A DNA stretch of 64,000 nucleotides from Campylobacter concisus (GTDB lineage: Bacteria > Campylobacterota > Campylobacteria > Campylobacterales > Campylobacteraceae). Made by a program: the position numbers and the translations under genes. Under the pieces are notes generated by a model that was not told where the DNA came from, did not search any database, and worked only from the letters and a program-made list of their open reading frames with translations. Within the stretch, counting starts at the first letter, position 1. Each line of letters begins with the position of its first letter. The stretch lies in NCBI RefSeq assembly GCF_003048535.1, contig NZ_PIRQ01000005.1:1-64000 (forward strand), given 5' to 3'. This document shows positions 62,425-64,000 of the stretch, one piece after another.

Positions 62425-63159
62425 TTGAAACAAAGAGCATTAAACCACATGAATAAGGATCATTTGGATATAGTGATCGAGTTTTGTAAGAAATTTAGCG
62501 GCGTAGCTGAGCCTACAAATGTCAAAATGACCGATATAAACGAAGATGGCATGGAAATAACATGTGATCAGGCAAAAACATTTGTACCATTTTTAAGCAA
62601 AGCAGGCGGAGATGGTTTTAGAGAGTCGATCATCGAGCTTTATATGAGCATCAAGGGCGATACAAACAGCTCTAGTGTGCAAGGCGGGATGATGAAATTT
62701 ATAAATAGCTTTAAGACTGTTGTGATCTCAAGCATTCTTGACGGACAAGCGGTTTCGTCGTATTCACCTTTCATAAAAGAAAACGATGAGTTTTATATCT
62801 GCATATCATCAGTAGCAGATCACTACCACTCAATAAAACAAAACCCGGATAAAATTTCACTCCTTTTTATTCAGGATGAAAAAGATGCAAAAAGTCTATT
62901 TGCTCGTGTAAGAGTAAGCTTTGAAGCAAAAGCTGAATTCATAAGCGACAGTGTAAGAGATGAATTTATATCAAAATTTGAGAGTGCCTTTGCAAATGAA
63001 TCAGCACTTGCATTTATTAAAGAGATGAAAGACTTCTATATAGTAAAACTCACCCCAACAAAAGGTAGATATGTAAAAGGCTTTGGCGCAGCATATGACA
63101 CAGTAGGACTCCAAGTTGTCGATAGTGGCAGAGTAAACAACCCTCACACTAAAAAATAA
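62425..63159 (+). CDS. hugZ: HugZ-family heme oxygenase
   Basis: A 244-residue heme-degrading protein of the split-barrel HugZ type (as in Helicobacter and C. jejuni Cj1613c). The N-terminal domain starts ALNHMNKDHLDIVIEFCKKF. The barrel contains VSSYSPFIKENDEFYICISS and HYHSIKQNPDKISLLFI. The C-terminus PHTKK keeps the His that binds heme iron in H. pylori HugZ. It uses oxygen to free iron from heme. The start is TTG 62425, with AAGGAG 7 bases upstream. It is divergent from the heme operon. Confidence 0.9.
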   Translation: MKQRALNHMNKDHLDIVIEFCKKFSGVAEPTNVKMTDINEDGMEITCDQAKTFVPFLSKAGGDGFRESIIELYMSIKGDTNSSSVQGGMMKFINSFKTVVISSILDGQAVSSYSPFIKENDEFYICISSVADHYHSIKQNPDKISLLFIQDEKDAKSLFARVRVSFEAKAEFISDSVRDEFISKFESAFANESALAFIKEMKDFYIVKLTPTKGRYVKGFGAAYDTVGLQVVDSGRVNNPHTKK

Positions 63160-63164
63160 TCACT

Positions 63165-63190
63165 TTTGTAAGGCCGTTTGGTCTTACAAA
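63165..63190 (+). terminator. Terminator of hugZ
   Basis: TTTGTAAGGCC and GGTCTTACAAA form an 11-bp stem with one G-T pair and a 4-base loop, followed by TTTAT. It starts 5 bases after the hugZ stop. Confidence 0.85.
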
Positions 63191-63413
63191 TTTATACCTC
63201 TTAAAATTTATTTTTTACCTTACTATAAAAATTTAAATGATATAAATAGTAACATTTTTGCTTTTTATCATAAAAATGGCTTAGGTTTGCCTGAACTTGA
63301 GCAAATCTAGCATCAAAATCCTTAATATACTTATATACAATCTAAACCATAAATTTATGTCATCCAAACAAGATAGGATCATTATAAAAAATTTATTAGA
63401 AACTAAAAAAGAA

Positions 63414-63436
63414 TTTACCGGCGCAAGACCGGTAAA
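63414..63436 (-). terminator. Terminator of flaC-like gene
   Basis: On the minus strand TTTACCGG and CCGGTAAA form an 8-bp stem with a 7-base loop, followed by TTCTTTTTT. It starts 3 bases after the flagellin-like stop codon. Confidence 0.88.
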
Positions 63437-63439
63437 AAT

Positions 63440-64000
63440 TTATTCGGCTAGAAGTTTATCTAGTTTTGCAGCTAAGCTCGCAGTATCATGAGCTTTGGCT
63501 AAGCTCGCAGCATGAAGTTTTAAATTTGCTTGTAAATTTTCTTCTAAGCTCTTTGTGATGTCGCTGCTATCAAGGTTCTCTACACTATTAGCATTTGCCA
63601 CGCTTCTTGCGGCTAGAGCATTTATACCTCTAAATACAGCATTTTGTGTTGATCCGATCTCTGAACGAAGCGAATTTATATTTTTTAAAATTTCATCTGC
63701 ATTTGAACCGTCATCTTTTACATTTAGAAGCGCATTTGTACCTAAATTTATATTTTTTGTACTCTCACCTGCGAAAAATCCAAGCTCAGCATCAAATACG
63801 TTTTTGCCGTTAAATTTAGCTTCTTTTACACTATCACTCATAGCACTTCTTAGTGCATTGATTTCGCCCTTTATGCCTTTTTGTTCATTTGCTGAGAGAG
63901 TAGGATTTGTAAGCTTACTTGAAAGCTCGCCTATTCTATCCGTACTTTTACTTAAATTTAAAAGCGTTGAATCAGCGATTTGAAGCATACCGATCATGTC
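63440..64000 (-). CDS. flaC: FlaC-like flagellin, 5' end cut by window edge
   Basis: The last 187 residues of a flagellin-like protein; the reading frame continues through position 64000. The visible part starts in the D1 helix (IGMLQIADSTLLNLSKSTDRIGEL, then FNGKNVFDAELGFF). It has only a short central part (INLGTNALLNVKDDG) and ends with the helical C-terminal D0/D1 region (LGSLRSEIG-type sequence). The lack of a long D2/D3 insert is the mark of FlaC, a flagellin-related protein secreted through the flagellum that alters host immune signalling in C. jejuni. Confidence in flaC over flaA/B comes from the short centre. Confidence 0.82.
   Translation of the reverse strand, partial: DMIGMLQIADSTLLNLSKSTDRIGELSSKLTNPTLSANEQKGIKGEINALRSAMSDSVKEAKFNGKNVFDAELGFFAGESTKNINLGTNALLNVKDDGSNADEILKNINSLRSEIGSTQNAVFRGINALAARSVANANSVENLDSSDITKSLEENLQANLKLHAASLAKAHDTASLAAKLDKLLAE

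Noticed and set aside
61207-62433. Long N-terminal extension of the heme permease
   Set aside because: The extra residues before 62190 are Lys/Ile/Asn-rich translation of the AT-rich promoter region with the Fur-like box and run into hugZ. The ATG at 62190 has its own RBS.
63297-63491. 64-residue plus-strand ORF near the right end
   Set aside because: It runs through the flaC-like terminator hairpin and into the antisense of that gene, and has no RBS or family features.

Overview
The window is a gene-dense, AT-rich segment of a Campylobacter chromosome, most like the C. concisus group. I infer this from the gene content: a bifunctional IspDF next to an HP1021/Cj1608-type orphan regulator, the epsilon-type DapD, the futalosine menaquinone enzyme MqnE, a short ThiC, a HugZ heme oxygenase, a FlaC-type flagellin and sigma-54 promoters before flagellar genes. 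The orders ispDF-HP1021-sat-pgpA, alaS-maf-pbpA and a short ORF-ciaD-like-cca match my memory of C. jejuni. I see no rRNA, tRNA, CRISPR array or insertion sequence.

Layout. 0.3-5.1 kb (minus): operon of mqnE, a purine permease, a phosphoribosyltransferase, a GT-C-like membrane protein and a pseudopilin. 5.2-9.5 kb (plus): a GlnD-like protein and GlmS. 9.6-11.8 kb: a CsgG-like lipoprotein with a small exported Tyr/Arg/Asp-rich partner, then a decayed Fic gene. 11.9-20 kb: mostly minus-strand metabolism (DJ-1-like, dapD, UPF0210/ACT pair, mrp, thiC) with a YagU-like membrane protein. 20.1-23.7 kb (plus): ispDF, HP1021 homologue, sat-like gene, pgpA. 23.8-26.1 kb (minus): an orphan gene behind a sigma-54 promoter, hemH and a Gfo/Idh protein. 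26.3-33.8 kb (plus): alaS, membrane protein, maf, pbpA, a ComEA-like protein and a phosphoethanolamine transferase. 33.8-41.3 kb (minus): glyS, a small ORF, a nuclease-family gene, trmL, cca, a ciaD-like gene, a TPR protein, leuB and leuD.

40.8 to about 47.2 kb has visibly different, more GC-rich codon choice and looks imported or replaced. Its core is a Tat-exported sulfide:quinone-reductase-like flavoprotein, two tiny DUF2892 membrane proteins, a cysteine-rich Crp/Fnr regulator and a SLAC1-family channel. The palindrome GTRAC-N3-GTTAC occurs in both promoter regions, so I read this as a self-contained, regulator-controlled sulfur or redox module. A YD-repeat-like protein, a probable DUF4299 protein and a DsrE protein follow.

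47.2-52.5 kb holds a LysE exporter, periplasmic asparaginase, AzlCD, a Sel1 protein and flgF-flgG behind a sigma-54 promoter. 52.6-63.2 kb is largely heme and iron acquisition: a Fur-box-preceded TonB receptor, rpoD, then a minus-strand operon (permease, ATPase, heme-binding protein, HutW/ChuW-like radical SAM enzyme, flavodoxin) divergent from hugZ across a second Fur-like box. Oxygen-dependent and oxygen-independent heme breakdown are therefore encoded together. The window ends inside a flaC-like flagellin gene.
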